Shown one piece after another: positions 1 to 9,558 of a stretch of DNA of 31,111 bases. The notes under the pieces are model-generated. The model had not been told where the DNA came from. It did not search any database and saw only the letters and a program-made list of their open reading frames with translations. The stretch comes from Xenorhabdus eapokensis. GTDB taxonomy: Bacteria > Pseudomonadota > Gammaproteobacteria > Enterobacterales > Enterobacteriaceae. Made by a program: the position numbers and the translations under genes. Numbering within the stretch: the first letter of the stretch is position 1; the number at the start of each line of letters is the position of its first letter. Location: NCBI RefSeq assembly GCF_001908105.1, contig NZ_MKGQ01000010.1:108836-139946 (forward strand). The letters are read 5' to 3'.

Positions 1-99
1 GTGGACTGATCGCTTACTGCCTTAAATTGAAAAAACCATCACTGGAAGTTTTCTATTCAGAAGACGCTGTTCCAATGATGGCTTAAGCAGAATTCGGGT
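1..99 (+). mobile_element. possible right end of an IS982-family insertion sequence
   Basis: The sequence after the transposase-like stop ends in GAATTCGGGT at 90-99. Read inward from the outer edge this is ACCCGAATTC, and IS982-family termini typically begin with ACCC. The other end and the target duplication lie outside the window, so this is a family guess from terminus plus adjacent reading frame. Confidence 0.35.
3..86 (+). CDS. C-terminal end of a probable transposase (5' end outside window)
   Basis: An open frame enters from the left edge and ends at TAA 84-86. It encodes about 27 residues beginning GLIAYCLKLKKPSLEV. I recognise a loose resemblance to the C-terminus of IS982-type DDE transposases. 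The stop codon falls inside what looks like the terminal inverted repeat of an IS, as is common in compact elements. Too little is present to prove the family, and it could be the tail of some other protein. Confidence 0.4.
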   Translation, partial: GLIAYCLKLKKPSLEVFYSEDAVPMMA

Positions 100-241
100 T
101 CTTTAGCAACAACCCTGTTGACATTTATCGTTGGGTTCCCACCATCTGAGATGGTTCCTTATTTATTCATCCGCTAATACAACAGTGTTGTTAATTGTAT
201 TACAATCTAATCCGTATTAAGTAACGTCTGAAAAAGAGATA

Positions 242-259
242 TTTAGTTACAACATACTT
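242..259 (-). other. Ter replication-termination site (Tus-binding)
   Basis: Read on the minus strand the site is AAGTATGTTGTAACTAAA, which matches the enterobacterial Ter consensus AGNATGTTGTAACTAAA at every defined base. The same 18-mer recurs at the tus promoter (15993-16010). By E. coli Tus-Ter rules the G:C pair that forms the locked state is at 257, so the non-permissive face is on the higher-coordinate side. Forks travelling leftward in this window should stop here; rightward forks should pass. Confidence 0.9.
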
Positions 260-357
260 ATAAGGATCTTCAAAACATGCCATCCAAAAAATCGAATCCA
301 TCTTGATTTATTTATGAATTTCAATAGGAAAAGAACAATTATGATATGTTTTTTTCA

Positions 358-392
358 GTCTGCCTCCTGTAAGGATTAAATAGGAGACAGAC
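358..392. terminator. inverted repeat 3' of the rsx-nth operon
   Basis: GTCTGCCTCCT (358-368) pairs with AGGAGACAGAC (382-392), 10 of 11 positions, around a 13-base loop. It sits about 25 bases beyond the nth stop, where the leftward rsx-nth transcript should end. On the minus strand the stem is followed by TGAAAAAAAC rather than a T-run, so it is not a standard intrinsic terminator. It may be a 3'-end protecting hairpin. Confidence 0.45.
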
Positions 393-415
393 CAATGGAG
401 ATTTAAGATTTTTTA

Positions 416-1048
416 TTATTCGGTTTTATCCGTATATTCACAAAGATCCTCAATAATACAGGAGCCACAGCGCGGCTTACGGGCGATACAGGTATAGCGA
501 CCATGCAAAATCAACCAATGATGGCAATCAACTTTGAATTCGGATGGTACAACTTTCAATAAATTCTTTTCGACCTCATCAACATTCTTTCCTGGTGCAA
601 ATTGAGTTCGGTTGCTGACGCGAAAAATATGTGTATCAACGGCGATGGTTGGCCAACCAAAAGCAGTATTCAAAACAACATTAGCAGTTTTTCGACCGAC
701 ACCTGGCAACGCTTCTAGTGCTGCGCGATCTTCCGGTACTTCTCCTTGATGTTTTTCCAGCAATATTCGGCAAGTTTTGATCACATTTTCAGCTTTAGTG
801 TTATATAAGCCAATGGTTTTTATATACTCCTTTAAACCATCAACACCCAGGTTAAGGATCGCCTGCGGGGTATTGGCAATGGGATATAGTTTTGCCGTTG
901 CCTTATTCACGCTGACATCGGTAGCCTGCGCAGATAGTAATACGGAAATCAGTAACTCGAATGGGGAGTTAAACACCAGCTCAGTAGTAGGATGTGGATT
1001 GTTATCCCGTAAACGGGTGAGTATCTCAATCCGTTTTTGTTGATTCAT
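416..1048 (-). CDS. nth: Endonuclease III
   Basis: DNA glycosylase/AP lyase that removes oxidised pyrimidines in base-excision repair. The 210 residues match the E. coli length (211). The helix-hairpin-helix reads LPGVGRKTANVV, with catalytic Lys120 and Asp138 in VDTH. The 4Fe-4S loop has Cys187, 194, 197 and 203 in the family spacing C-X6-C-X2-C-X5-C. It is the last gene of the rsx operon, starting 13 bases after the rsxE stop, as in E. coli. It appears intact. Confidence 0.97.
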   Translation of the reverse strand: MNQQKRIEILTRLRDNNPHPTTELVFNSPFELLISVLLSAQATDVSVNKATAKLYPIANTPQAILNLGVDGLKEYIKTIGLYNTKAENVIKTCRILLEKHQGEVPEDRAALEALPGVGRKTANVVLNTAFGWPTIAVDTHIFRVSNRTQFAPGKNVDEVEKNLLKVVPSEFKVDCHHWLILHGRYTCIARKPRCGSCIIEDLCEYTDKTE

Positions 1049-1061
1049 ATCTGGTTACTCT

Positions 1062-1766
1062 TCAGCCTCTTGTCATATGGCTTCCACAGCCTTTTTCTAC
1101 GTTATACTGACGTTTTTTATTTTCTGCCCGATGTCTGATGCGTTCATCAATGATATATTTTCCTGCCAGCATCAAACCTAATCCAATAAAAGCCCCCGGT
1201 GGCAGAATGGCGAGCAGGAAAGGGGAGTCCAGATGAATTATTTCGATACGTAGTGATTTAGCCCAACTGCCCAGCAATAAATCCGCACCATCAAAAATAG
1301 TCCCATTCCCCAAAATTTCTCGCATAGCACCCAATACAAATAAGGCGAAAGTTGCACCCAGTCCCATTGAAAGGCCATCGATCGTCGAGTGGTAAACCGA
1401 ATTCTTTGATGCATAGGCTTCGGCACGACCAATCACGATACAGTTAGTCACAATCAAAGGAATAAAAATTCCCAGTGATTCATAGAGGCCGAAAGCAAAA
1501 GCATTGATTAACATTTGGACAGCACTGACGACAGACGCAATTATCATCACATAAATTGGGATACGGATTTCATGGGGTACCCAACGACGTAAGGCTGACA
1601 CGGCCATATTGGTACTTATCAAAACCAGTGTTGTTGCTAATCCTAATCCTAAGGCATTGGTTGCTGTGGAGGAAACCGCCAATAAAGGGCAAAGCCCCAA
1701 AAGCTGTACCAATGCGGAGTTATTTTTCCATAGCCCCTGAATAAATAGATTCTTAGTTTCATTCAT
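1062..1766 (-). CDS. rsxE: Electron transport complex subunit RsxE/RnfE
   Basis: Inner-membrane subunit of the Rnf/Rsx complex, which couples NADH and ferredoxin/flavodoxin electron transfer to ion movement. In E. coli it keeps SoxR reduced. The protein has 234 residues with about six hydrophobic segments, and its N-terminal half ([26 protein letters not shown]) closely mirrors the paralogous RsxA. The tail after about residue 208 is polar and lysine/arginine-rich. It lies 2 bases after rsxG and 13 before nth, so it is in one operon. Confidence 0.96.
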   Translation of the reverse strand: MNETKNLFIQGLWKNNSALVQLLGLCPLLAVSSTATNALGLGLATTLVLISTNMAVSALRRWVPHEIRIPIYVMIIASVVSAVQMLINAFAFGLYESLGIFIPLIVTNCIVIGRAEAYASKNSVYHSTIDGLSMGLGATFALFVLGAMREILGNGTIFDGADLLLGSWAKSLRIEIIHLDSPFLLAILPPGAFIGLGLMLAGKYIIDERIRHRAENKKRQYNVEKGCGSHMTRG

Positions 1767-1768
1767 GA

Positions 1769-2395
1769 TTATTTCTCTTCACAAGTTGGCAGGGAAGAAA
1801 GTTGTGCCGGCACGGTTTCCAGATAAAGCGCGGTTCGTTTAACGGCATTGACAACCGCACGCGGTGTAATCGTTGCACCCGTAAATTGGTCAAACTCTCC
1901 GCCATCTTTTTTGACCGCCCAATTGTGATCATCCTTTGACATTATTTTTTTACCAGAGAAAGCATAGATCCAATTGGAAATTCTGGTCTCTATTTTATCT
2001 CCCAAACCGGGTGTTTCATGGTGTTCAGTGACACGAACCCCCAACACGCCGCCAGAAAAATCAGCCCCAACCAGTAATTGGATTGCACCGGAATAACCAT
2101 CAGGTGCGGTACTTTCTAACGCAGCGGCGACCGGAATACCTTGTTTACGGGCGAGGTAAAGGCGGTGAGGTTGTTCATTGCCTAGTGCATTGTTGGTTAC
2201 TAGATAGCATTCATTTTGCATATCATTGTCGTATAAAGCAGGAGGAACAACTTGATCCAATAATACTTTATGCTGTAATGCAGCTTGTTCGGCAATCCGA
2301 TCTTTTGTCAACGAATAAACAATTGCTGTTAACCCTGTCGTAAATGCCGCGAAGATTGCGAGGGTAATACCGTGACGACGCATCGTTTCTAACAT
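1769..2395 (-). CDS. rsxG: Electron transport complex subunit RsxG/RnfG (covalent FMN)
   Basis: Membrane-anchored flavoprotein of the Rsx complex, 208 residues. One N-terminal membrane helix spans about 9-29, followed by a periplasmic domain. The FMN-attachment motif [10 protein letters not shown] places the flavinylated threonine at Thr175. I start at MLETMRRHG (2395), which aligns with the E. coli N-terminus. The frame is open further upstream into rsxD, but that extension is not conserved. It lies 16 bases after the rsxD stop and 2 bases before rsxE. Confidence 0.96.
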   Translation of the reverse strand: MLETMRRHGITLAIFAAFTTGLTAIVYSLTKDRIAEQAALQHKVLLDQVVPPALYDNDMQNECYLVTNNALGNEQPHRLYLARKQGIPVAAALESTAPDGYSGAIQLLVGADFSGGVLGVRVTEHHETPGLGDKIETRISNWIYAFSGKKIMSKDDHNWAVKKDGGEFDQFTGATITPRAVVNAVKRTALYLETVPAQLSSLPTCEEK

Positions 2396-2411
2396 AGCAC
2401 TTTCTCTTTTC

Positions 2412-3491
2412 CTATTTATGGCCGTAAGCACGAGGCTGGGTGTAATGGTCAATAAGTGGTACACATATATTTGCCAATAATACCGCAAATGCAACAGCGT
2501 CAGGATAACCACCATAAACACGAATTATCCAAATAAGCCCACCAATAATGGCTCCGTAAATCAAGCGACCTTTTGGTGTTGTTGCTGCGCTAACGGGATC
2601 AGTTGCAATAAAAAATGCACCTAACATGGTTGCACCGGAAAAGAGTTGCAATAAAGGCGGTGAATAACGAGTGGGATCAAGGAGCCAACTAATCAATGCA
2701 CAAATACCCAGTGACAAAATAAATGCAGTTGGGATTTGCCAGTTAATGATTTTTCGGTTGAGCATAATCAAGCCGCCAACCAAATAAGCAATGTTAACCC
2801 ATTGCCAGCCAATACCTGCTAAAACGCCTTGTAATATAGGCTGTTGCAATACTTCATCAATGTTGTGAGTCAACCTGCCAGTTTTGAAACTGTCCAGCGG
2901 TGTTGCTTGGCTCAATCCGTCAATGCCTTGTTGCAGTTGTAACAAAGTGGAGCCATCTGGCGTATGTCCTGTGAAAATGACCATCAGACTATCCCACGGT
3001 GTTAAGGTGAATGTCTGTAAAGATTCTGGGGGCATCCAACTGGTCATTTGTATTGGGAATGAGATCAACAGAACGACATAGCCAATCATGGCCGGGTTAA
3101 ACGGATTTTGTCCAAGTCCGCCATACAGATGTTTAGCAATAATGACAGCAAAAAATGTGCCGAGCACGATTAACCACCATGGTGCTAATGGTGGCAGGCT
3201 AATACCTAAAAGTAATCCTGTGACTAAAGCAGAGTTATCTTTGAGATAGGGAAGTATGAATTGTTTTTTCAACGCGATAGCGGCAGATTCAGCTAACAAT
3301 GCGGTAACGACAGCCAAAAAAATCTGGAACAGTGTTCCATAGCCAAAGAAATAGGTCTGGACAGCAATGCCGGGTATGGCTGCTAAAACTACCCAAAGCA
3401 TGATCCGGCTAGTGCTTTTTTGATTGTGTGTAAAAGGCGAACTTGCGACTTTTAGTTGGTTGTTGTCAGTTTTTACTGGCCTAAATTTCAT
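2412..3491 (-). CDS. rsxD: Electron transport complex subunit RsxD/RnfD (covalent FMN)
   Basis: Polytopic membrane subunit of the Rsx complex, 359 residues (E. coli 352). The family motif [14 protein letters not shown] carries the FMN-linked threonine, here Thr197. Also recognisable are [20 protein letters not shown] and [18 protein letters not shown]. The N-terminus is about ten residues longer than in E. coli before the shared ASSPFTHNQ, so a later start is not excluded. It lies 12 bases after rsxC within the operon. Confidence 0.96.
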   Translation of the reverse strand: MKFRPVKTDNNQLKVASSPFTHNQKSTSRIMLWVVLAAIPGIAVQTYFFGYGTLFQIFLAVVTALLAESAAIALKKQFILPYLKDNSALVTGLLLGISLPPLAPWWLIVLGTFFAVIIAKHLYGGLGQNPFNPAMIGYVVLLISFPIQMTSWMPPESLQTFTLTPWDSLMVIFTGHTPDGSTLLQLQQGIDGLSQATPLDSFKTGRLTHNIDEVLQQPILQGVLAGIGWQWVNIAYLVGGLIMLNRKIINWQIPTAFILSLGICALISWLLDPTRYSPPLLQLFSGATMLGAFFIATDPVSAATTPKGRLIYGAIIGGLIWIIRVYGGYPDAVAFAVLLANICVPLIDHYTQPRAYGHK

Positions 3492-3503
3492 CGATAAATT
3501 TCA

Positions 3504-5522
3504 CTATTCTGTTGTAACTATTTGTTCTTCTTGAGCTTGAGCGGCTTTCTTAGCCTTGGCACGAGCAATAGCCGCCGCCACAGCCGCTTTACGAGGGTCA
3601 GCCTCTTCTGGCTTTTCGGAAACCACCTGTGGTGGAGTTGATTCAGGTTGGCTTTGCGCTGCTTTCTTAGCTTTGGCACGAGCAATAGCCGCCGCAACGG
3701 CTGCCTTGCGTGGATCTTGTTTATCATCAACGCTATTTTGTTGAGGCTCTTCTAGTGACGGTGTCACCTCTCCGCTTTGTGCTGCTTTTTTCGCTTTTGC
3801 CCTAGCTATCGCAGCAGCTAAGGCGGCTTTACGCGGATCATTGCCTTCAACCGATGTTGATGTGTCTATATCTGGTTCTGGGCTTGTAGTAATTTGTTTT
3901 TCTGCCTGACGAGCACGCAACTGTTCTTTTCTGGCTTTACGCGCCGCAATTGCGGCTGCATTGTCAGGTAATTGGTTTGATTGCACGACGATAGATTCAC
4001 CGGCATTCCCCTGTTTTTCCTTCACACGGGCCAGAGCGGCTTGTACAGCGCTTTTATCGCTGCTATTGACTTGAACAGCCGCTTTCTTATGGCGTTCTTC
4101 ACGAGCTAATTTTTCCCGTTCCATACGTGTTTGTTTGGCTTCAAAACGAACTTTAGCTTCAGTAGAACGGCGTGCTTCTGCTTCTATCTCCCATATTTCA
4201 GCTTTTTCCTGTCGGTAGTATTGAACCAGGGGAATATTACTTGGACAGACATAAGCACAAGCGCCGCACTCAATACAGTCAAATAAGTGGTGATTCTTGG
4301 CCTTTTCATGTTCTTGCCCACGGCTGAACCAATACAGTTGTTGCGGCAACAATCCAGCAGGGCATGCCTCAACACATAATCCACAGCGGATACACGCCTC
4401 TTCAATTGCTTTGGGTTCCATCTCTTGTCCCGACGGTGCAAGAATGCAGTTACTGATTTTGACGATAGGGACATTCAAATCAGGCAAAGTGAATCCCATT
4501 AACGGCCCACCCATGATGACCATTTGTTCTGATCCTGGGTTAAATCCAGCTTGTTGTAACAGGAAGTGAACGGGTGTGCCGAGGCGAGTCCAGAAATTAC
4601 CGGGAGAAGTGATAGCTTCACCTGTTAGTGTAACCACACGCTCGATTAACGGCTCGCCATCAATAATGGCTCGTTTTATCGCCACGACTGTTCCCACGTT
4701 TTGCATAAGAACGCCGATATCAGAAGAACGACCGCCAGAAGGAACTTCTTTTCCGGTCAGGATCTTGGTGAGTTGTTTGGCACCACCAGAGGGATATTTT
4801 GTTGGAATGACGCGCACGATGATGGACTTATCACCATTAAGTGCTGCGTTTAGGGCATTAATGGCCTCAGGTTTGTTATCTTCAATGCCGATCAATACCT
4901 GCTTTGGATTAAGCAGATGCACCAAGATACGGATACCTTCAATAATTTCTTTCGCATGTTCCTGCATTAAACGGTCATCAGCGGTGATATAGGGTTCACA
5001 CTCAGCCGCATTGACAATCAGAGTTTTGAGATTATGTCGTCCACCTTTAAGTTTTGTTTCAGTAGGGAAGCCAGCACCACCTAAGCCAGCAATACCGGCT
5101 TGTTGAATGCGTTGCAATATTTCACTGGCATCCAGTGTCATATAATCAGCGACTTTGTTGCGTTCTCCCCATTGATCTTTACCATCAGGGCGCAACCTGA
5201 CACACAATTCTTTTAACCCGGAAGGGTGTGCGGTAACACAAGGTTCAATTGCGATAATTGTTCCAGATGTGGAAGCATGAACAGGTACTGTTCTACCCAT
5301 TCCAAGCGTTAAAGCCTGACCTTTCAATACATTATCGCCCGCTTTAACGAGTAATTCGCCTCCTGGCCCCAAATGTTGCTGTAAGGGGATGATTAATTCA
5401 TTCGGCAATGGAGCCTGGCGTAATGGGGTGCAACTAGATTGCAACTTCATTTCTGGTGGATGGATGCCGCCATCAAAATCCCAGATTTTATTTTTGTTAA
5501 GCAAGTTGAACAGATTAAACAT
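3504..5522 (-). CDS. rsxC: Electron transport complex subunit RsxC/RnfC
   Basis: Peripheral NADH-side subunit with flavin and two 4Fe-4S centres, 672 residues. It shows the glycine-rich [12 protein letters not shown] (about 146-157), an SLBB-type middle region, and ferredoxin clusters at Cys377/380/383/387 and Cys416/419/422/426. A long lysine-, alanine- and glutamate-rich tail follows. The tail has three near-identical units starting DPRKAA and containing [11 protein letters not shown], at about 562-582, 603-623 and 642-662. I start at [16 protein letters not shown], where ATG overlaps the rsxB stop by 8 bases; five codons upstream are open but not family-like. Tail repeat number varies among relatives. 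Confidence 0.96.
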   Translation of the reverse strand: MFNLFNLLNKNKIWDFDGGIHPPEMKLQSSCTPLRQAPLPNELIIPLQQHLGPGGELLVKAGDNVLKGQALTLGMGRTVPVHASTSGTIIAIEPCVTAHPSGLKELCVRLRPDGKDQWGERNKVADYMTLDASEILQRIQQAGIAGLGGAGFPTETKLKGGRHNLKTLIVNAAECEPYITADDRLMQEHAKEIIEGIRILVHLLNPKQVLIGIEDNKPEAINALNAALNGDKSIIVRVIPTKYPSGGAKQLTKILTGKEVPSGGRSSDIGVLMQNVGTVVAIKRAIIDGEPLIERVVTLTGEAITSPGNFWTRLGTPVHFLLQQAGFNPGSEQMVIMGGPLMGFTLPDLNVPIVKISNCILAPSGQEMEPKAIEEACIRCGLCVEACPAGLLPQQLYWFSRGQEHEKAKNHHLFDCIECGACAYVCPSNIPLVQYYRQEKAEIWEIEAEARRSTEAKVRFEAKQTRMEREKLAREERHKKAAVQVNSSDKSAVQAALARVKEKQGNAGESIVVQSNQLPDNAAAIAARKARKEQLRARQAEKQITTSPEPDIDTSTSVEGNDPRKAALAAAIARAKAKKAAQSGEVTPSLEEPQQNSVDDKQDPRKAAVAAAIARAKAKKAAQSQPESTPPQVVSEKPEEADPRKAAVAAAIARAKAKKAAQAQEEQIVTTE
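3537..3839 (-). repeat. three direct repeats encoding the RsxC C-terminal AAKKA-rich units
   Basis: Three 63-base units at 3537-3599, 3654-3716 and 3777-3839 encode nearly the same 21-residue segment, separated by unrelated proline/glutamate-rich linkers of 18 and 20 codons. The linkers differ while the units are conserved. That suggests repeat homogenisation or copy-number change inside the gene rather than an independent element. Confidence 0.85.
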
Positions 5523-6138
5523 GGGTTTTAACCTCAACAGGCTTAACAGGGTAGAGCAAAGTAGGTTCTGGTGTTACGGGAATATTTTTTACTGGAATGG
5601 TGTTTAAATCCCATTTCCAATTTGAGGTAGTAGTAGCAACGGGGATCATCGTAATGCAATCGGTTGGGCAAGGTGCGACACACAGGTCACAACCTGTGCA
5701 GAGATCTTCAACAACGGTGTGCATGGCACGGTTTGCACCAATAATGGCATCCACAGGGCAAGCCTGGATGCATTTTGTGCAGCCTATGCAATTTTCTTCA
5801 TCAATGAAAGCCACTTTTCTGGCTGGATTTTGAACGCTATCGTCGCCATCTAACGGTTGTGGATCAACCCCCAGTAATCCAGAGATTTTGAGCATAACTT
5901 GCTCTCCACCAGGGGCGCATTTATTGATCATCTCACCGTTATTGGCAACTGCTTCCGCGTAGGGGCGACAACCCGGATAACCGCACTGTCCACACTGACT
6001 TTGGGGTAATAGGTTGTCGATATTTTCAACAATCGGATCTTCTTCTACTTTAAAACGGCGGGCAGCAAAACCAAGAATTAAGCCAAAGGCTAATCCGAGT
6101 ATGCTTAACACGCCGATAGCAATCCATAATGACATCAT
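5515..6138 (-). CDS. rsxB: Electron transport complex subunit RsxB/RnfB (ferredoxin)
   Basis: Iron-sulfur subunit that passes electrons within the Rsx complex, 207 residues. An N-terminal hydrophobic anchor spans 3-24. A Fe-S motif follows with Cys49/52/57/74, then two 4Fe-4S ferredoxin motifs at Cys117/120/123/127 and Cys147/150/153/157. The start ATG overlaps the rsxA stop (TAATG), and a second ATG follows directly. Its stop overlaps the rsxC start, so translation of A, B and C is probably coupled. Confidence 0.96.
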   Translation of the reverse strand: MMSLWIAIGVLSILGLAFGLILGFAARRFKVEEDPIVENIDNLLPQSQCGQCGYPGCRPYAEAVANNGEMINKCAPGGEQVMLKISGLLGVDPQPLDGDDSVQNPARKVAFIDEENCIGCTKCIQACPVDAIIGANRAMHTVVEDLCTGCDLCVAPCPTDCITMIPVATTTSNWKWDLNTIPVKNIPVTPEPTLLYPVKPVEVKTHV

Positions 6139-6719
6139 TAGAATTTCACCAAACCACTAAAGCCCATAAATGCGAGGGACATTAACCCGGCAGTAATAAG
6201 CCCTATCGATGAACCACGAAAAGGGACAGGAATATTGGCAACGGCCAAACGTTCTCGAATGCCGGCAAACAACACCATGACGAGGGAAAAACCTGCGGCA
6301 GCGCTGAATCCATATACAGCAGATTGCAAAAAACCGTGGGATTGATTGACATTCAACAACGCAACACCAAGTACAGCACAGTTGGTTGTAATCAGAGGCA
6401 AGAATATTCCTAACAGGCGATAAAGCGTCGGGCTGGTTTTGCGGACGACCAATTCAGTAAACTGAACGACAACTGCAATAACGAGAATAAAGCTCAAAGT
6501 TCGCAAATAAACCAAATCAAGCGGGACAAGAATAAAGGTGTTTACCAGCCATGCGCAGATAGAGGCCAGGGTAAGAACAAAAGTTGTTGCCAGCCCCATA
6601 CCGATAGCGGTTTCGAGTTTTTTGGACACGCCCATAAATGGGCATAGACCCAAGAATTTTACTAAAACAAAATTATTGACCAGAACTGTGCCAATAAATA
6701 ACAAAAGGTATTCAGTCAT
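6138..6719 (-). CDS. rsxA: Electron transport complex subunit RsxA/RnfA
   Basis: First subunit of the rsx operon, 193 residues, the same length as in E. coli. It is a six-helix membrane protein, with [26 protein letters not shown] matching the paralogous region of RsxE. I start at [17 protein letters not shown] (6719). The open frame continues 35 codons upstream but without family similarity. It overlaps rsxB by one base. Operon order A-B-C-D-G-E-nth is the classical enterobacterial one. Confidence 0.97.
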   Translation of the reverse strand: MTEYLLLFIGTVLVNNFVLVKFLGLCPFMGVSKKLETAIGMGLATTFVLTLASICAWLVNTFILVPLDLVYLRTLSFILVIAVVVQFTELVVRKTSPTLYRLLGIFLPLITTNCAVLGVALLNVNQSHGFLQSAVYGFSAAAGFSLVMVLFAGIRERLAVANIPVPFRGSSIGLITAGLMSLAFMGFSGLVKF

Positions 6720-6780
6720 TGCTATACCTGAAAATAAGATATTGGAAAATGGAACACTGCTTACGTAGTTTGAGTAGAAA

Positions 6781-6802
6781 TTCCCCACTTGAATGTGGGG
6801 AA
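6781..6802 (-). terminator. hairpin between ydgK and rsxA
   Basis: TTCCCCAC (6781-6788) pairs perfectly with GTGGGGAA (6795-6802) around a 6-base loop. On the minus strand the stem is followed by TTTCTACTC, only weakly T-rich. It may attenuate ydgK transcription before rsxA, or lie in the rsxA leader. Confidence 0.4.
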
Positions 6803-6836
6803 GCGGGGCAATGATAACAATCAATTGTGGGGTATG

Positions 6837-7277
6837 TTATCGATCTTGTGTGAAAGTCATTTTCACTCGATGGGAGCGTTTCATATAAGGAATGAAAACG
6901 GCGGCAGCCAGTAATGGCCATAATAAGGAGCGTATTGCCATTTCATCAGAAATGGGAGAAAAGGCGAAAGCTTTTATCGCTATCAGCACGGAAACCATCA
7001 GCCAAATAATAAAACTACGAGGGAATCGTCTCGAACGAATAAAAAGTAGTTTCAATACCCATACAGTAAAAAACCACATCATTGCCGTGGTTAATACCGA
7101 GGTATACCACAACGCCGTAAAATTGCCCCCAATTTGGTGAATAGCCTCGTTTTTATGAATAAATGTCATTACATATAGCAGTAACATCAAACTGGCAGCA
7201 ATTAATGTCATGATTAGATAGGCGGCAGGCGCTAATAACCAGCCATTAATACGATAATAATCATTGGACTGATACAT
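6837..7277 (-). CDS. ydgK: DUF2569 membrane protein YdgK
   Basis: Small inner-membrane protein of unknown function, 146 residues, with four hydrophobic segments (about 14-37, 54-78, 88-106, 116-131). It shares with E. coli YdgK the starting INGWLLAPAAYL, the SFIIWLMVSVLIAIKAFAFSP segment and the C-terminal PYMKRSHRVKMTF. It lies just upstream of rsxA on the same strand, as in E. coli, about 117 bases from it. The association with rsx is positional; no mechanism can be read from the sequence. Confidence 0.92.
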   Translation of the reverse strand: MYQSNDYYRINGWLLAPAAYLIMTLIAASLMLLLYVMTFIHKNEAIHQIGGNFTALWYTSVLTTAMMWFFTVWVLKLLFIRSRRFPRSFIIWLMVSVLIAIKAFAFSPISDEMAIRSLLWPLLAAAVFIPYMKRSHRVKMTFTQDR

Positions 7278-7444
7278 AAGAAGTTTTCACTCCGTCATGA
7301 GTGTTTTTGATATTAGAAAAATGATTATAGGAAAAAGATAATAGTACTGGAATCAGGATTATTTGCTAACGTGTGAGAGGTGGTGATACTTTCTGATGCC
7401 TGATTCCTCGTTTACGATATTACGATCATTTTTCAGAGGCAGTT

Positions 7445-8485
7445 ATGAGTGATTTTTTAAAAGTTGGTTTGGTCGGTTACGGTTATGCAAGTAAAACGTT
7501 CCATGCTCCATTGATTGCAGGAACACCCAATATTGAATTGGTTGCCATTTCCAGCAGTGATGCAGATAAAGTTAAAAAAGACTGGCCAACAATATCAGTC
7601 GTTTCCTCACCGGAAGAACTTTTCATTGATCCCAACATTGACCTTATTGTGATCCCAACACCCAATGACACTCACTATCCATTGGCACAACAGGCACTGG
7701 CAGCCGGTAAACATGTAGTCGTTGATAAGCCTTTTACTATTACGGTAGAACAAGCCCAATCATTGAAAAAGCAAGCAGAAGAAGCCAATTTATTATTGTC
7801 TGTATTCCATAATCGGCGTTGGGATTCTGGTTTTCTAACGGTGAAATCAATTATCAAAGAAAATAAATTGGGAGCCCTGAAATATTATGAATCCCATTTT
7901 GATCGTTATCGCCCCGTTGTTCGTCAGCGCTGGCGTGAAGCAGCCGGAACGGGTAGTGGCATCTGGTATGATTTAGCTCCTCATTTACTGGATCAGGCAG
8001 TTCAACTTTTTGGCAAACCACAAGCTATTACAACAGATTTAGGCATGATGCGTCCAAATGCAGAGACTGCGGATTATTTTCATGCACAACTCACCTATTC
8101 TGATTTGAAAGTTGTATTACATGCCACCATGCTTGCAGCGGCAGAATCACCTATTTATACATTGCATGGTATGGTTGGTAGTTATACCAAGTATGGGCTA
8201 GACCCTCAGGAAGAGCGCTTAAAGGCAGGGGAAAGGCCACCACGGGCAGACTGGGGATATGATGCACGAGATGGTTATGTGACGTTGTCACAAAATGATA
8301 ACTTGGTTACGCAAGTTGTTCCTACTGTGCCTGGCAACTATGGTGCTTATTATGCTGCTATTCGTGATGCGATTTTGTTTGGAAAGCCGAATCCGGTGAC
8401 TGCCAGCGAAGCTATTTTGATTATGAAACTTATTGAAGCTGGCGAAAAATCGGCAAAAGAACAGCGCACAATCTTAATTGACTAA
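7445..8485 (+). CDS. ydgJ: Gfo/Idh/MocA-family oxidoreductase YdgJ
   Basis: NAD(P)-dependent sugar or polyol oxidoreductase with unknown natural substrate, 346 residues, the same length as E. coli YdgJ. The N-terminal Rossmann fold has GLVGYGYASKTFHAPLI (8-24). The family signature DKPF has the active-site lysine at Lys95, and GIWYDLAPHLLDQ contains the conserved histidine. SD-like GAGGC precedes the ATG. It is divergent from ydgK across 167 bases, and yfeH follows on the same strand 37 bases after its stop. Confidence 0.95.
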   Translation: MSDFLKVGLVGYGYASKTFHAPLIAGTPNIELVAISSSDADKVKKDWPTISVVSSPEELFIDPNIDLIVIPTPNDTHYPLAQQALAAGKHVVVDKPFTITVEQAQSLKKQAEEANLLLSVFHNRRWDSGFLTVKSIIKENKLGALKYYESHFDRYRPVVRQRWREAAGTGSGIWYDLAPHLLDQAVQLFGKPQAITTDLGMMRPNAETADYFHAQLTYSDLKVVLHATMLAAAESPIYTLHGMVGSYTKYGLDPQEERLKAGERPPRADWGYDARDGYVTLSQNDNLVTQVVPTVPGNYGAYYAAIRDAILFGKPNPVTASEAILIMKLIEAGEKSAKEQRTILID

Positions 8486-8522
8486 TTAAACCGTGGCAGG
8501 TGAACAAGGGGAATTTGTATTG

Positions 8523-9512
8523 ATGAACGTGTTGCAAAAATTAAGAATTGATCCTTTTTTAGTTACATTGATTACGGTTGTCATCATTGCATCATTTTTT
8601 CCTTGTGAAGGTGAAGCTAAAAAGGGGTTTCAGCACTTAACAACAGCCGCGATTGCATTATTATTTTTTATGCATGGAGCAAAATTATCCCGTAATGCCA
8701 TTTTGGCAGGGATAGGGCATTGGCGGTTGCATTTGGTGATTTTCACGAGCACTTTTATTTTGTTTCCCATATTGGGTATGGGATTAAGTTTCATCGTGCC
8801 AGAGTGGATGTCACCAACAGTTTATATGGGCTTTCTTTATCTTTGTGCTTTACCTGCCACGGTACAATCGGCTATTGCTTTTACTTCCGTTGCCGGGGGA
8901 AATGTTGCTGCGGCGATATGCAGTGCTTCCGCTTCAAGTCTATTAGGCGTATTCCTGTCGCCATTATTGGTTGGCTTTTTGATCCAAACTCATGAGGGAG
9001 GTGCTCAAACTGATACCTGGAAAGCGATAAAAGATATTATCTTGCAGTTGATGGTGCCTTTTATTGTTGGGCACTTATCGCGTCCCTTGATTGCCGGTTG
9101 GGTGGAAAAACATAAAAAATTGGTCAACATGACGGATCGTTCTTCTATTTTGCTGGTGGTTTATGTTGCATTTAGCGAGGCAGTGGTGGAAGGTATTTGG
9201 CATAAAATTGATACTTATTCACTTCTTATGATTGGGATCGTCTGCTGTGTTTTATTAGCTATTGTATTAATAATTAATGTATATAGCTCGCGTTTGCTGG
9301 GTTTTGGTAAAGATGACGAAATCACTATTGTGTTTTGTGGTTCGAAAAAGAGTCTGGCTAATGGCGTACCAATGGCGAATGTATTATTTCCCGCCTCAAT
9401 GGTAGGTGTGATGCTGTTACCTTTGATGATTTTTCACCAGATCCAATTGATGGTTTGTGCTGTTCTTGCTCAACGTTATGCACAGCGCTTAAAAACAGAA
9501 AAGGCAGAGTAA
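8523..9512 (+). CDS. yfeH: Putative bile acid:Na+ symporter-family transporter YfeH
   Basis: Inner-membrane transporter of the SBF-like/BASS superfamily, 329 residues, about nine or ten membrane helices. It closely resembles E. coli YfeH in LTTAAIALLFFMHGAKLSR, GGNVAAAICSASASSLLG and EITIVFCGSKKSLANG. Substrate unknown. I start at MNVLQKLRIDPF (ATG 8523), with AAGGGG about 11 bases upstream; it aligns with the E. coli N-terminus, while a GTG at 8493 would add ten atypical residues. In E. coli yfeH is elsewhere on the chromosome, so the pairing with ydgJ is a local rearrangement. Its stop codon sits in the loop of the following terminator. Confidence 0.93.
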   Translation: MNVLQKLRIDPFLVTLITVVIIASFFPCEGEAKKGFQHLTTAAIALLFFMHGAKLSRNAILAGIGHWRLHLVIFTSTFILFPILGMGLSFIVPEWMSPTVYMGFLYLCALPATVQSAIAFTSVAGGNVAAAICSASASSLLGVFLSPLLVGFLIQTHEGGAQTDTWKAIKDIILQLMVPFIVGHLSRPLIAGWVEKHKKLVNMTDRSSILLVVYVAFSEAVVEGIWHKIDTYSLLMIGIVCCVLLAIVLIINVYSSRLLGFGKDDEITIVFCGSKKSLANGVPMANVLFPASMVGVMLLPLMIFHQIQLMVCAVLAQRYAQRLKTEKAE

Positions 9513-9523
9513 CCCTCTGCCTT
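9501..9523. terminator. bidirectional intrinsic terminator between yfeH and add
   Basis: AAGGCAGAG (9501-9509) pairs with CTCTGCCTT (9515-9523), 9 bp with a 5-base loop containing the yfeH stop. On the minus strand the stem runs into TTTTCTGTTTTT, a good tail for add. On the plus strand the tail is weaker (CTTTGGAATAAAA). Confidence 0.8.
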
Positions 9524-9558
9524 TGGAATAAAATAGCCTGGAATAATAAATAGTGTTT

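Larger units (their letters stand above)
100..415. other. intergenic region between IS-like end and nth
   Basis: About 315 bases with no convincing gene. It holds a small hairpin at 141-155 (ACCATC, 3-base loop, GATGGT), a replication terminator at 242-259 and a larger inverted repeat at 358-392, the latter two listed separately. The rest is AT-rich sequence with no pattern I recognise. Confidence 0.6.

Noticed and set aside
2396..2521. Upstream 42-codon extension of rsxG
   Set aside because: Overlaps the rsxD coding end; the E. coli-like N-terminus MLETMRRHG starts at 2395.
3537..3839. Regularly spaced repeats that could suggest a CRISPR array
   Set aside because: Only three units of 63 bases, all in frame inside rsxC and encoding the family's known repeated tail; spacers are coding linkers.
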